Source: Scilla litardierei
Taxonomy: Eukaryota > Streptophyta > Magnoliopsida > Asparagales > Asparagaceae
Reading direction: 5' to 3'
Length of the DNA stretch: 64,000 nt
Assembly (NCBI GenBank): GCA_030789695.1
Contig: CM061142.1
Coordinates: forward strand, 47,805,987-47,869,986
Positions within the stretch are counted from its first letter, which is position 1. Each line of letters opens with the position of its first letter. This document shows, piece by piece, positions 9,065 through 20,704 of the stretch. The notes below the pieces were generated by a model. The model made no database searches, had not been told where the DNA came from, and saw only the letters and a program-made list of their open reading frames with translations. A program made the translations under genes and the position numbers.

Positions 9065-9483
9065 CTTCATGCACTTCTATTTCAAAACAATGGTTCTCTT
9101 TTTCAAAAACAATGTTCTCTTAAAACTATGGTTTGTAATAACTCTTATTGTGTGATGCTAGCTTCTATGAAGTTATCTGCTATGCCAAACTTAGTTGTTC
9201 TATGAACTAACATCTCCATTGCAGGCATATGGAATTGAATTCCTCTTATTTTTCATGAACCGTAGAAATTACTGTTTTACTTTTTGTTGATGACAAGGGG
9301 GAGAAAAATTTATATAATGCAAAAATGTGAATTGTATTTCAAATAGCTTCGATGCAGGGGGAGAACCGCATCAAAGCAGGGGGAGTAAGTATACTTGAAC
9401 ATATTATTCATATTCATGGTATACTTGAAAATATTATTCATATTCATGTATTTCTTCAAATTTTGCATTTGGGTGTCATCATC
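9065..9483 (+). other. C1 3' untranslated spacer with PPT-like tracts
   Basis: No coding frame is seen. GGGGGAG tracts occur at about 9297, 9357 and 9378, ahead of the true polypurine tract. GCAGGGGGAGTAAGTATA at 9376-9393 recurs exactly in C4 at 29880-29897. Confidence 0.7.
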
Positions 9484-9497
9484 AAAAAGGGGGAGAG
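9484..9497 (+). other. C1 polypurine tract
   Basis: AAAAAGGGGGAGAG directly abuts the TG of the 3' LTR, as required for plus-strand priming. Confidence 0.9.
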
Positions 9498-11198
9498 TGA
9501 TGGAAATTGAATTCCACCCCTAAGTAATTTTGATGATGAGCACACCAAATGAATGCTTAGTGTACTAACTACACTACACTTTAAGTATACAGATTTCGTG
9601 AAGCTCTACTAATACTCCAAGAAGCACGCATCAATACTCCACGACAAAGACGAACATGGCTAAACCCAAGTGATGAAGCTCAAGCTCAAACAAAACAAGA
9701 AGCTCAAAGAGAAGCTCATCTTCACTTCATCAAGTTGACTAAGCTGCCGAAGACATGTTCAGAGTCTAGTGTGAGTGTGTCGTGTCTTTTAGGATATTTG
9801 TCAAAGCCATATCAAATAGACAACACACACACAAATGATTTCAAAACAAATGTTTTAACTATCTTCAAAAATAGTTTTTAAAGAGCTTTTCTAGTCACTT
9901 CATAATTCTCGTAGTGAAACTCCACGCACCCTGGAGTTAACTACACTTTTGACTAGAACAACAGGAAAAACTCCTCTGGGAGTCGACTACCAAAAGTAGG
10001 GAGTCGACTACCTATCAGGGACGAAAATTTCCTAGACCCCTCTGGGAGTCGACTACCTATATAGGGAGTCGACTACCTGCTGGAAATTTTCAGACGTTTT
10101 GAATTTGAATTTTAAAATCTTTTGAGCAATTTACTCCGAAAATTTTGGGACAAAAGTCAAACCAAATTTGAAATTCAAATCTCAGTTTTTTCCCTATAAA
10201 TAGAGCTTAATTCTTTTGTGAAAAATAAAACAAGATTGAAAATCAAAAATTCGCAAAAGCTCTCGTGAATCAAAAGCTCTCTCATTTTTCTCTAGCCAAT
10301 TTTAATTTCAGTTTTTGATCTTGCAATATTTTTTCCAATTCTTTTGAAGATCATATTATTATTTTATTGGCTAAGTTGTTTTTCAAAATCCTCTCTATTA
10401 TTTCTCTTTAATTCTATTTGAAGGATTTTTGAAAAAGCTCTAGATCACAAAGAACTTATCTCGTATCTTTGTGTGAGACTATCATTCTATTAAGCCACTA
10501 CACAATTGTCTATCTTTTGATTGGCTATAGAATCGGGTGTATTTTCAATCTCTATCATTTATTGTAGAGTATTGAACAAATCTCTTATTGTGTTAATTGT
10601 TGGAACACTAGACAAGTCTAGTTGTTGCCAGTTGGAAAGTCCTCGGTTTGTGAGGCAAGGGTGAACCCTAGACAAGTCTAGGCGTTGTGTTCGGAAATCC
10701 TGGTCAAGGCTAGGTCGTTGGAAATCCTAACGAGTGAAGTTAGGTGCTTGTATTTGCCAAGGCAGATAGTGGAAATCTCGTACCGGATTGGTCGGGGACT
10801 GGACGTACCCGGGTTGCGGGGAACCAGGATAAAAATCCTTGTCTTTGCGCTTGCATTTTCTGTGTTTGATTATCTTTGCATTTATTCTATCTACAACAAA
10901 TATCAATCCTATTTCTATACGCTGAGATTTACATCTATAATCTTATTTGTTCTAACATATACTCTGGGAGTCGACTACTGCTCATAAGGAGTCGACTACC
11001 TGCTGTGAATATTCGCTGTGCACTTTAAATTATATTGTTGATTAAGAACCAAGCGTAGATCGCTCTACTTGGTTTCTTAGGCAACATTAGAAGGATTTGT
11101 TTTTGTGTTGATTGATTAAAGAACGAAAAAGTTTTATCTTTATACAACACTATTCAACCCCCCCTTCTAGTGTTGTTTGCCATCCACAGGATCCAACA
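9498..11198 (+). repeat. C1 3' LTR
   Basis: This 1,701-bp copy of the 5' LTR ends GGATCCAACA, followed by the GAATA duplication. It repeats the motif pairs and the TATA box. A ~100-codon ORF present in both LTRs (10685-10987 here) is not supported as a gene. Confidence 0.97.
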
Positions 11199-11203
11199 GA
11201 ATA

Positions 11204-11327
11204 AGCATCGCAAATTGACTACAAACAATCGACGACACTGGTTCTTCTAACCTTGGGTCCCACTCAACCGGCTGACGAGGCTCCACGTTAGCTTCATCAT
11301 TGTTTCGGTCATTTTTGGCCTTAACCG
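11204..11327 (+). repeat. T1 5' LTR, right part
   Basis: Sequence between the C1 target duplication and the gypsy primer site, taken as the remainder of the T1 LTR. The exact end is uncertain. Confidence 0.5.
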
Positions 11328-11328
11328 T

Positions 11329-11346
11329 TGGCGCCCTCTGTGGAAA
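11329..11346 (+). other. T1 primer-binding site
   Basis: TGGCGCCCTCTGTGGAAA has the form of plant gypsy primer sites (usual core TGGCGCCGTCTGTGGGAA) and lies 39 bp ahead of the gag ATG. Confidence 0.75.
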
Positions 11347-11384
11347 CGTTCATCAGTTCGACATCCCAGAGCAATTAACAAGCT

Positions 11385-13009
11385 ATGTCGGCTGGACCCA
11401 GCAACGTTGGACAAAACCCTGGTCCAAATGAGAATCAGAATGCGAACAACATACATGTGGAGAATGCCGCAGACTCCGCATCCTCATCAAAAATACCCAG
11501 AAGGACAACCAAGGTGTCTAAGGTGTCCCAGGAGCAATTAGACCGATTTGCAGAGCTGGTCAATAAGAGCATCAGCGTATTGGCGGTCGTGATATACCAG
11601 AGCATAGGAGGTCCGCCTCTCGCAAATGAGCAACTATCTCCTCCAAATCCAACTCTGGCATTGACAAGGGATGCTGCCATGCCGAGGGATCCGAATGATC
11701 CAAGAGCGGATCGACAGGAGAATGCATCACTCAATACAACACCTACATCTCACCATAATGGCGAAATAGGGAATGATAACCATGCTTTCGGCCTCCAAGG
11801 AGAACCCAATCTCTCCAACTATAGACGTGCAATTCGTAGCATTCTGGATCAAGTAATAAATGGGATCACTCAAAGTCCACAACCCTCTCGATTTTACAGG
11901 TGGAAATGAGAGGAGAGAGGCGGAAGAAATTCCTAATAGATCCTCAGGAGCAACTTACCTGCAAGGCAGGGATGGGCGATTCCAACTCCTCCATCCTGCA
12001 ATTTGACGGACCCCGTTGAAAGGGAACATCACATCTGCTCCTTTTCTCCCAAAGTTCAAGCTTCCCTCCCTGCTGACGTATGACGGCAGAGGTGACGTAT
12101 GGGCCCATGTCCGTAAATACCTGAACGTGATGTTTCTTCATGGATCAGATGAACCATACCTCTACCGAGCTTCCCACACTACCCTAATTAAGACGGTAGA
12201 AGGGTGGTACAACGGATTACCCGACGACTATGTCGGGTCATTCGACGAATTGGCCGATTTGTTTTGCAGGCAATTTGTGTCCGGTCGGTGACCCAAGAGA
12301 AAGTCCTCCCACCTCTTCACTTTTAAGCAGAAGGAAAGAGAGTCAATCCGAGCCCTCGTCCAACGGTTCAACGACGAAAGGCTAGAGGTAGAGGATACAT
12401 CGAATGTGACTGTCATCACGGCTTTTACTCAAGCAGTGCAGAACAAGCATTTGTAGAGGGCCCTCCACCAGTTTCCACCCAACAATCTCATGGAGCTGTT
12501 CAATATAACAGATCGGTTCACCATCTCTGAAGAAGTGAAGGAGACAACTGAAACTACTGAAAAAGGCACTCCTGCCTACCGTGGAGACACCAAACGAGAA
12601 AAGCAATCCCATGAAACCCCTCGCTAAGAATCTCGGGATAAGAGATAAGAGGGAAAAGAGCCCTTGAAGCAAAGTTCACCCAGCTTATGCAAGACCAAAC
12701 GCACCCATGGCGGAGGTCCTAGCTTATGCCCAGCGGGAGGACCATGTTCAAGAGTCCGCCAAGAAGGGCAAATATGAAAAAAGGGCTGACATCAAATTCT
12801 GCAAGTACCACAATAATTATGGGCATGATACCAATGATTATTGGACACTTAAAAAAGAGATCGACACACTGGTTAAGCGTGGACACCCCAAGAACCCAGT
12901 CAGTGACCAGCCAGGCAAAGAAGGGGCCTCAAAGCAAAAGGGCAAGATGACTGGGTCACCAGTCACCAAAGTGGTCGATTATCAAGCTTTTAAGCCCAAG
13001 ATCAAATAA
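11385..13009 (+). pseudogene. gag: T1 Gag, broken
   Basis: The first open segment (11385-11909) is a low-complexity N-terminus. The second (12016-12291) carries the retrotransposon-gag core: LPKFKLPSLLTYDGRGDVWA, then HTTLIKTVEGWYNGLP and SFDELADLFCRQFV. The third (12707-13009) carries CKYHNNYGHDTNDYWTLKKE, the CCHC-like zinc region of Tat-type Gag with altered spacing. The three segments are in three frames and stops lie between them, so the gene is dead. In autonomous relatives protease and RT follow; here non-coding spacer and the tandem array follow at once. Confidence 0.8.
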
Positions 13010-13259
13010 AGGCGAGAAAAGAAATCTTTTCCCAGTGAGAATCGGAAATGCCTGTATGCTTTTTTCTTTCTGTTAAGCATGTTCGTCTTTCATCAAATAC
13101 AATTCTGCTTTCTTTTTCGAAACAGCTTCATTCGATAGAACATTTATGAATTTTATGGGAATTACTCCATCCAGCTCCTCGTTACAAGGATCCGATCCTT
13201 AGGAAAATCTAGATGTGCCACATTCATTTAACAATTATATTGATGAAAACTGACTTATT
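13010..13259. other. T1 spacer
   Basis: Non-coding sequence between gag and the tandem array. I see no feature. Confidence 0.5.
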
Positions 13260-13904
13260 CACTTTAAGTGGGCGTCAGCCGTAAATCGAAGGGGATACCC
13301 CCTCGACACTGAACAACCCTTTCGTGTCATCAGCCGTAAGACGAGGGGGCAACCTTCTCGCCACTGAACGACCGTTTCATGTCGTCAGACGTAAGGCGCG
13401 GGGCCCCCTTCCACTCTGAAAAACCCTTTCATGTCATCAGACATAAGTCGAAGGGGCCCCCTCACCACTGAACGACCCTTTCGTGTCGTCAAACATAAGT
13501 CAAAGGGCCCTCCTCGCCACTGAACGTCCCTTTTGCATCGTCAGATTTAAGTCGAAAGGGCCACCCCCTCGCCATTGAACGACCATTTCGCGTCGTCAGA
13601 CGTAAGTCGAAGGGGCCACCCCCTCGTCGATGAATGACCCTTTCACGTCATCAGACGTAAGTCGAAGGGGCCAACCCCTTGCTGCTGAACGACTCTTTCA
13701 CGTCATCAGACGTAAGTCGACCTTGCCACTGAACGAACCTTTTGCGTCGTCAGACGTAAGTCGAAGAGGCCACCCCTTCGCCATTGAATGACACGTTCAC
13801 GTCGTCAGACGTAAGTCGAAGGGGCCATCCCCTCACCGCTGAACGACTCTTTCGTGTCATCAGCTATAAGACGAGGGTGCCACCCCACGCCATTGAACAA
13901 TCCA
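13260..13904 (+). repeat. T1 tandem array, ~54-bp units
   Basis: About 12 degenerate units share a core close to TCGTCAGACGTAAGTCGAAG, followed by GGGCCACCCC, CTCGCCACTGAACGACCCTTT. The array is cut at 13904 by C2 and resumes at 31701. Tandem repeats inside the non-coding region are a known property of Tat-lineage elements and can seed satellites. Confidence 0.88.
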
Positions 13905-14224
13905 TGTTGGATCTGGATCTAAGCCTAGAGGGGGGTGAATAGGCTAATAAAAATTCTCGTGCAACTCACGAGAAATCACACGTAGTTATAATCTCCATCT
14001 CTTTGACCAAGTCATATTTGCTAAGTGTATAGCAAATCTCCATCTTCCAACTTGCTATATGTATAGCAATTTCTCCATCTTTTTAACCAAGTCTCTCTTT
14101 GATGAACTACAAGTATGTCACTACTGAAAATCACTTAACACACATATTAGAACATTCACAAACGTTTGTTATCATCAAATATGAAGTCATCGATCGTTGT
14201 ATCCAACACACATTGTATCCAACA
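13905..14224 (-). repeat. C2 3' LTR
   Basis: On the plus strand it reads TGTTGGATCTGGATCTAAGC to TGTATCCAACA. The partner is at 24544-24868. Confidence 0.9.
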
Positions 14225-14291
14225 ATCTCCCCCTTTTGATGATGACAAACCAATAAAAGATTTGCAATAACGTTCCACATAATATCATCGT

Positions 14292-14336
<45 letters not shown>

Positions 14337-15365
14337 GGGATGTGTATGTAACACATGAATGTGTATGCAAAACATGAAACAATGATGTTGAAGCATACAA
14401 GCATGCAGCAATACAACAATAGTGTGACACGTAAAAGCATGGCAAGCTCCCCCTATTTTCATGCTCCCCCTTGAACATATATTCACATATTCAATTATTC
14501 ATTAATGCTCCCCCTTAAACCAATATTCAGATATGCACATAAAAGCATTAATGCACCAAATCTTCAATATTTTTCTCCCCCTTTTGTTATCATCAAAAGT
14601 GTATAAACGAAGTCTAATTCATTTCACATGCAAAAATAAAGTATTATAAATTACAACTAGCACTTGCATGTCATTTTCTTAGAATAAGAACTTCAAATTC
14701 AATGAAAAGTGTAATGTAGTCTTCTACACCATCGTGTAAGTGTGATGATTAAATAATTGAAGCACATAGGGAGAAACTCTTAAGAAACTCAACCAAAACC
14801 ATTCCACTTTTCCATTAAACATTAAATCATCAAGGATTGATTTTCCACATCTCATTAAAAATGAGTTCAAGGTACCGCACCCCAAAAACGTAGCCTATAA
14901 GGACTCTTAGATGTGGGGGTGGTATTGCTTGACGAGTATAACACCAACGCTAAAGATTACCCATAGATCATATGTTGGATATTCGTGGGTAGTGTACTTG
15001 CCAAGGATTGTATCTATTTTACATACTGAGCAATTTACTTTCTTTTTCATTTTTCATAACATGAAAACCAATTCTTTTTAGCTCAATTTTTATCAATGGA
15101 AAATACACATCATATCCCTTAGATTTTCAGTTATTATTCATCCTACATTCACTTTCCAATATTTCAGAAAGAATCTCTAATTGTGCAACAATATTCAATC
15201 CCAGTGAAAGTGTAGGTGTAGAAACAATGTTATTCAATTCATTAAGGGCTATTTAGGAATTCTAACATGCGCATGTAGCTATAACGATAATACAATGATT
15301 TCTACAAGGATATGAATGACATTCATAAATATCACTTGAATGATACAAAGAAAAAGATATACATT
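14225..15365 (-). other. C2 3' spacer with PPT-like tracts and a (TG)n microsatellite
   Basis: The true polypurine tract is the complement of ATCTCCCCCTTTTGATG at 14225-14241. Further CTCCCCC-type tracts occur near 14446, 14464, 14507 and 14575. A (TG)n run lies at 14299-14325. I see no coding frame and no pol; minus ORFs over 14131-14486 only traverse the microsatellite. Confidence 0.75.
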
Positions 15366-15370
15366 AAGCA
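15366..15370. repeat. C3 target-site duplication, left copy
   Basis: AAGCA is repeated exactly at 22394-22398, after the C3 3' LTR. Confidence 0.9.
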
Positions 15371-15588
15371 TGTTATGAATGAGGGAGGCATTTGGCCTCC
15401 CCTCCTTCATTACCCATTCATTAGGCCCCCATTACTTAGAGTAATGGGGACCCTTGGTCTCCTAGAGGCTTTTGGCCTCCCCACTATGAGATATATAAAT
15501 AGAGCACCATGGCTCTTAGCGATGGTGACTTATTCTTAGCAATGAAATTCTCTCTCTCTCTCTCTCTTGAGTTCATTATCATACAACA
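15371..15588 (+). repeat. C3 5' LTR
   Basis: The LTR begins TGTTATGAATGAGGGAGG and ends CATACAACA. It contains three short hairpins: 15384-15400 (GGAGGC/GCCTCC), 15427-15449 (CCCCATTAC/GTAATGGGG) and 15465-15479 (GAGGC/GCCTC). All lie immediately upstream of the TATA box TATATAAATA at 15492-15501. A (TC)n run lies near the 3' end. Confidence 0.95.
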
Positions 15589-15600
15589 CGTTATCAGAAC
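15589..15600 (+). other. C3 primer-binding site (putative)
   Basis: CGTTATCAGAAC directly follows the LTR. It resembles the CGTTATCAGCACG primer region of one large plant copia group and differs from the TGGTATCA type used by C1, C2, C4 and C5. Confidence 0.6.
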
Positions 15601-17370
15601 TTTTGCTCCTCTTTTTTTGAGCTTTTCTACACTCCAAAATCCATCCTCTAATTTGTTACGCGCATAGGAATCTCTGGTTGCTACTGTTCGTGGCGGATTT
15701 TCTCTTTGGCGTGCATTGCTAAAGGAATCTCTTGGGCGTTTTCGGAGCGTGTATTTTTGTCTCTACGGATCTTCTCGTTGTTCGATCTTCCCTAGATTTT
15801 CAATCTAGAGGTAATTTCCATCGATCCCGTAGATAAACAAATTTTTAATGTGGACCATTGGTCTTTTAACTTTTTGAGTACTTATCAGCTATTAGAGTAA
15901 CCATGACGTGCCTATTATTTAGGAAATAATAATAATATGTCAATTAATTTCCCGGTTGCGTAAAAACAACGTTGTTTCATAACATTCAGGCTCTATATGG
16001 TGACTGTTGTTGACTTCATGTTGTGAATTAATGTAAACATGAAGATTTTTAGACAAACTCGGTTGTGTACTTACAAATTCATATGCTGTTGCGTTAGTGC
16101 GGTGGCCAGAAGACCATTAGTGCGTTAGTCAATTAATTTTTAATGTCTCCCCGTGGTCCGTAGATAATCAGCATTGCCTAACGTGCCTATTTCAATAATA
16201 GTTCTCACGATATAGAGCTAAAAAAATTATAAACCCAGATCAGTTACCCTTTGCTACAACATGCACTTAATGGGTGAAAGCTCATAAATCGTATGACAGT
16301 ACAATCTGTAACTATTAGTTTCGGGGTTCTTACCCCTGCCCCCGCCTAGGGTTTTGGGATTATTTGTATTCCCCAACCCAAAAATGGGCTTAATTTAATT
16401 AACATTGATAGTTTTGTTGTTGGGCCTGCAGCCCACTTGTGCCTATCAATAACTAAATAAATTAATTGGGCATGCAGCCCCAATTACTTAACGGTTATTA
16501 TTTTTGCCCACTAAATGATGGCCTGAAGCCAATTACTTAAAGGGACTATCCTCTATGTTAAATCACAAATAATTTCTATAGTCCATGTTGACAACTTTAT
16601 TTAAACATCGCTTTTGCAAATTATTATCTATGGTTTACTAGGATTCTATTTTTCAAAATATAACTATCTTAAAGATCCTGAGACCGCTCTGCCGTTAGTC
16701 AACTAACCTAACGGTGTATGACGTTTCCACGTGGTCTACGAGATAATTATATTTTCTAGTTTCCTTTATAAATATGTTTTGTTTGAGATATATGCGTGGT
16801 TGTTCATTTTTATGCCAGTAGCATATTTAGAACTGCGTGGATGTTTAAATAAGTAAAAATGTGTTTTTCGGGATCGGCCATTGTATACATATTTACTTTC
16901 CTTGCACTTTTATTTTCTTTTGAGAGAATTTGTAAGTGAGGAAATTTGTATTTTAATGCCAAAGCTCGATGCAACAGCACATAGAATTGATGAAAACTCC
17001 TTCAATGGATCATGATGTCGGTCAATGTGCTTGGCTAAGTTTGCTGGACCAACCTAGCTTGACTGGGTAACAAGTGGTCCTGGCTTAGTCAATTCCCTGG
17101 CCGCGTCCGCTGGACCGCAAGGAGTCGATTCATGACTGTGTAAGCCAAAGCTCGATGCAACATCATATGAAGACGGAGATATAGGGACCCAGTTCAGTTT
17201 GGGTTTCCAAATTTGTATTATTATTTTTTCTATTATGGACTTTAAACGAACTTTGGACTGTGTACTATTGTGGGTATCTGGCCGATCCCCGCATTTTTAC
17301 TTGTTTATTTCTTTATGCATGAATTTTTGAATTTTAATTAATTCATGCTCATTTTAAAATACGTAGATAA
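15601..17370 (+). other. C3 long leader
   Basis: About 1.8 kb of non-coding sequence lies between primer site and gag. It contains the 161-bp block shared with C5 (16979-17139). No gene is seen. Confidence 0.7.
16979..17139 (+). repeat. 161-bp block shared by C3 leader and C5 interior
   Basis: This block matches 36761-36921 at all but about five positions. In C3 it is bracketed by direct repeats of GCCAAAGCTCGATGCAACA (near 16958 and 17144); in C5 no such bracket is present. It has no coding potential I can recognise. Confidence 0.85.
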
Positions 17371-18402
17371 ATGGCAAAATTGGCAAGCGTCGATTTCGAG
17401 GTCCTCGATTCTGCATGGACAAATTACCTGAGTTGGTGAGTGGACCTGAAGTTCCACTTGCGTTCAATGGCCCTCCTTGGGTCCATTTTGGCTCCTTCCT
17501 CGGCCCCAGCAGCGGCCGAAGCTTCTGCTACAGCTAGCAGCAGCCCCACAACCACTGTATCCGATGTAGATAAGGCGAAAGCCATAATCTACATTAGGAA
17601 GCATATAGATCGGACCTTAAAGGCCGAATACTTAACGGTTGAGGACCCGAAGGACCTGTGGACAGCACTGGAAGCACATTATAAACATCAAATTGATGTT
17701 ATATTACCCCGTGCCAGTTATGAGTGGGAAAACCTCAGACTTCAGGACTATAAGTCCGTCGCTGAGTACAATTCTGCACTTCATAACATCACCTCACGCC
17801 TGAAGTTGTGCTGTGAAGAAGTGACAGAACAGCGCATGTTGGAAAAGACATTTACCTCGTTTCACGAGAAAGATGCAATCCTCATGCAGCAGTATCGTGA
17901 ACGCAATTTCACGAAATTTTCCGATCTGATCTCATGCCTACTTAGGGCAGAGCAGAATCGAGACTTACTGCTTGCAACTCATAACTTACGTCCAGCTGGC
18001 ACTGCCCCTATCCCTGAAGCCCACCACGTTTCTCACCAGAAGTGGAAAAATAAGAGGAAGGCTAAAAACACTAAAGGGAAAGCTATAATGAAGCAACCAA
18101 GAGGTGCAGCTCCACAGACAAACAAAAACAATAAGGGAAAAAGAAATTTCACTTGGAAGTAAAAGAACACCGAGCAAGTGTCACTTCCAAAGAAGAACTG
18201 GGAGGATAAATGCCATAGATGCGGCATGACTGGCCATTGGTCCAGAAACTGCTGCACTCCTCGGCACCTCCAGTATCTATACCAGGCGAGCCAGAAGTCT
18301 CTACCTGAAACAAACTTGGCGGCTGTTCATCCGCCAACAATGTTTACTGCAAAAGACTTCAAAAGACTTCGAGAACGACGACCTTCTCGATTGAGCATCA
18401 TC
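17371..18402 (+). pseudogene. gag: C3 Gag, two in-frame stops
   Basis: From ATG 17371 the frame reads MAKLASVDFEVLD then NYLSW, a TGA (17437-17439), and continues in the same frame through a UBN2-type copia Gag. Motifs include KAKAIIYIRKHID, AEYLTVEDPKDLW, RLQDYKSVAEYNSALHNI, MLEKTFTSFH and FSDLISCLLRAEQNRDLL. A TAA at 18160-18162 interrupts it again, after which the CCHC knuckle CHRCGMTGHWSRNC follows in the same frame. Both stops could be single-base changes, since the frame on each side is kept. The 3' end is set at a possible splice donor (see 18403-18524); the frame itself runs to 18528. Confidence 0.85.
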
Positions 18403-18524
18403 GTTTATCTATGCTTTTTAGAATTAAATGTATCTTCATCTTTTATTTGCTTAAGTACGAACTTTTATTTTCGAATGAATGTTTACATTTTCGCTCAAAT
18501 AAAATTTCGTTTTTGCTTATATAG
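18403..18524 (+). other. Possible intron between C3 gag and pol
   Basis: A T-rich stretch ends in TTGCTTATATAG|ATGATG at the first codon of the pol frame. Donors at 18403 (ATC|GTTTAT, 122-bp intron) and 18430 (AAT|GTATCT, 95-bp intron) both lie at codon boundaries of gag. Removing either joins gag to pol in frame. The evidence is splice-site form and phase only. Confidence 0.5.
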
Positions 18525-20675
18525 ATGATGTCTGAGTGCCTAGTGGACAGTGCCTCAACGCACACAATCCTTCACGATCATTGCTATTTTAATAGCGTAA
18601 ATAAATATGACGGTCCTGTTATCACAATTTCAGGACTGTCCCAAATAATCGAAGGATCTGGTGAAGCAATTATACTGCTCCCAAATAACACAAGACTTCA
18701 AATAAAAAATGCATTATTCTCTCCTAAATCAAATAGGAATCTCGTAAGTTTCAAGGATTTCCGTTTAAACGGATATCACTTAAAAACTAGAGATGAAAAT
18801 ACGGTTGAATATCTGTATGTAACTCGTCAGAAAGATGACCGGAAGATCATCTGCGAACGATTCAAGGGACTCCCGTCGGGTCTCTACCAAACATACATTC
18901 AACCAATAGAAGCCAATATGACTGAGCACCAGACGTGCCAATCACTGCCAGAGTTCGAACTCTGGCACAATAGACTTGGTCACCCTGGAACAGAAATGAT
19001 GCGACGCATCATTTCTGAATCCCGTGGACACAAATTGAAGAACCTGAAGATTCTTCAAAAGGGTGAATTTCCATGTCTCCCTTGTTTTAAGGGAAAACTA
19101 ATAACGAGACCATCCCTCCTGAAAGTGGGATTAGAGTCTCCTGGCTTCCTTGAGAGAATTCATGGTGACATTTGCGGGCCTATTCACCCCGCAAGTGGCC
19201 CATTTCGGTACTTCATGGTACTGATTGATGCATCAACCAAATGGTCTTATGTGTGCCTCTTATCCACCCGCAACCTAGCTTTTCCAAAGCTATTGGCACA
19301 AATAATAAGGTTGCGTGCTCATTTCCCCGATAACCAAATCAAGAAACTACGTCTTGATAATGCGGAAGAATTTACTTCACAAGTCTTCGAAGACTATTGC
19401 CGGGCAACGGGTATTGAAGTTGAACATCCTGTAGCACATGTTCACACCCAAAACGGATTAGCTGAGTCCCTTATAAAGAGACTCCAATGGATTGCACGTC
19501 CATTGCTTATGCAATCCCAGTTGCCTGTGGATGCTTGGGGGCATGCTATTTTACATGCCGCATCACTTATTAGGATAAGACCCTCTGGAGGTCACACTTT
19601 ATCCCCGATGCAACTAGCATACGGCGCACCTCCGGATATCTCTCATTTGAGAGTGTTTGGTTGTGCGGTATATGTCCCAATAGCACCACCGCAGAGGAAC
19701 AAAATGGGTCCTCAGCGTCGTCTAGGTATATATATTGGGTTTGATTCGCCCTATATTATCAGATACCTTGAACCCCTGACGGGTGACGCATTCAAGGCAC
19801 GTTTTGCAGACTGTGAATTTAATGAGAAATTTTTTCCAAAACTGGGCACACAGTCTAAGAAGCCAGAAGCTTCTGAGACCATTAGTTGGGACCAGAAGTC
19901 TTTGTCCCTATATGATCCGTGTACTAATCTGTGTGAAGATGAGATCCTGAAGATCCTTCACATCCAGAATACAGTACATCTTTTACCGGATAAATTCACG
20001 GACAACCAGAAGATTGTCCGTTCACACGTCCCTGCTGCCAATACGCCAGCTAGGATTGACATCCCCATAGATGGATGCTGCCCACCGGCAGCAGAATTGG
20101 TTGTACCTCAAATGAAAAGAGGACGCCCACCATGTTCAAAAGATAAAGTTCCTCGAAAGAGGAAGACTCCTGGCGATACTAAGATTATCCCTCCACAGGA
20201 TGCTGAGCCCAGACCAGCTACTTCTCCCCTCCTGATTTCCCCAGCAGAGGAAACAATAGGAGAAACATCATTAAATTTTGTACGTACTGGAGAAGTACTG
20301 GACAGAAATAGCATAGTCGTCGACGACGATTTTGCGTTCGATATTGCCGTTCACGTCACTGAATATGACGATGACGTCGAACCACGATCTCTAGCGGAAT
20401 GTAAACGTAGAGATGATTGGTCAAAGTGGGACGAGGCAATAAGAGTAGAGCTGGACTCACTCTTGAAACGTAAAGTCTTTGGACCAGTAGTCCAAACACC
20501 AGTAGGTGTAAAACCTGTGGGATATAAGTGGGTTTTCATAAGAAAAAGAGATGAAAATAATGTGATCGTTCGCTATAAGGCACGCCTTGTAGCCCAGGGA
20601 TTTTCCCAAAGACCGGGGATTGATTACGAAGATACGTATTCCCCGGTCATGGATTCGATCACCTTCCGATTTTAA
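18525..20675 (+). pseudogene. pol: C3 Pol, first part: protease, integrase, start of RT
   Basis: The open segment encodes an aspartic protease with active-site region LVDSASTHTIL (the usual DSGAT here is DSAST). The integrase zinc region follows with WHNRLGHPG and CLPC. The integrase core carries HGDICGP, LRLDNAEEF and HTQNGLAES, giving the D, D and E residues; then FGCAVYV and the GPQRRLGIYIGFDSP tail. The N-terminal RT region has WDEAIRVELDSL and KARLVAQGFSQRPGIDYEDTY. It ends at a stop where related proteins continue; the remaining RT follows at once in another frame, which points to a one-base loss near 20673. Alternatively this copy was never functional and is moved in trans. Confidence 0.9.
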
Positions 20676-20704
20676 TCAGCCTAACTTCTCTGGAAAGCCT
20701 AGAA

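Larger units (their letters stand above)
3798..11198 (+). mobile_element. C1: gag-only copia retrotransposon with an extra ORF, young
   Basis: C1 is a complete 7,401-bp element: 1,705-bp and 1,701-bp LTRs, primer site, gag (5532-7205), a second ORF (7901-9064), polypurine tract, and a perfect 5-bp duplication GAATA. By eye the LTRs differ by about eight substitutions and one 4-bp gap, so insertion is recent. Gag and primer site are of the SIRE/Maximus copia style. No protease, integrase or reverse transcriptase is present, so it must be mobilised in trans (terminal-repeat retrotransposon with gag). It sits inside the T1 LTR. Confidence 0.9.

Noticed and set aside
13260..13904. CRISPR-like spacing of repeats
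   Set aside because: Units are degenerate and contiguous with no unique spacers, in plant retrotransposon DNA; it is a tandem array.
14131..14486. Minus-strand ORFs with His-Thr repeats
   Set aside because: They only translate the (TG)n microsatellite.
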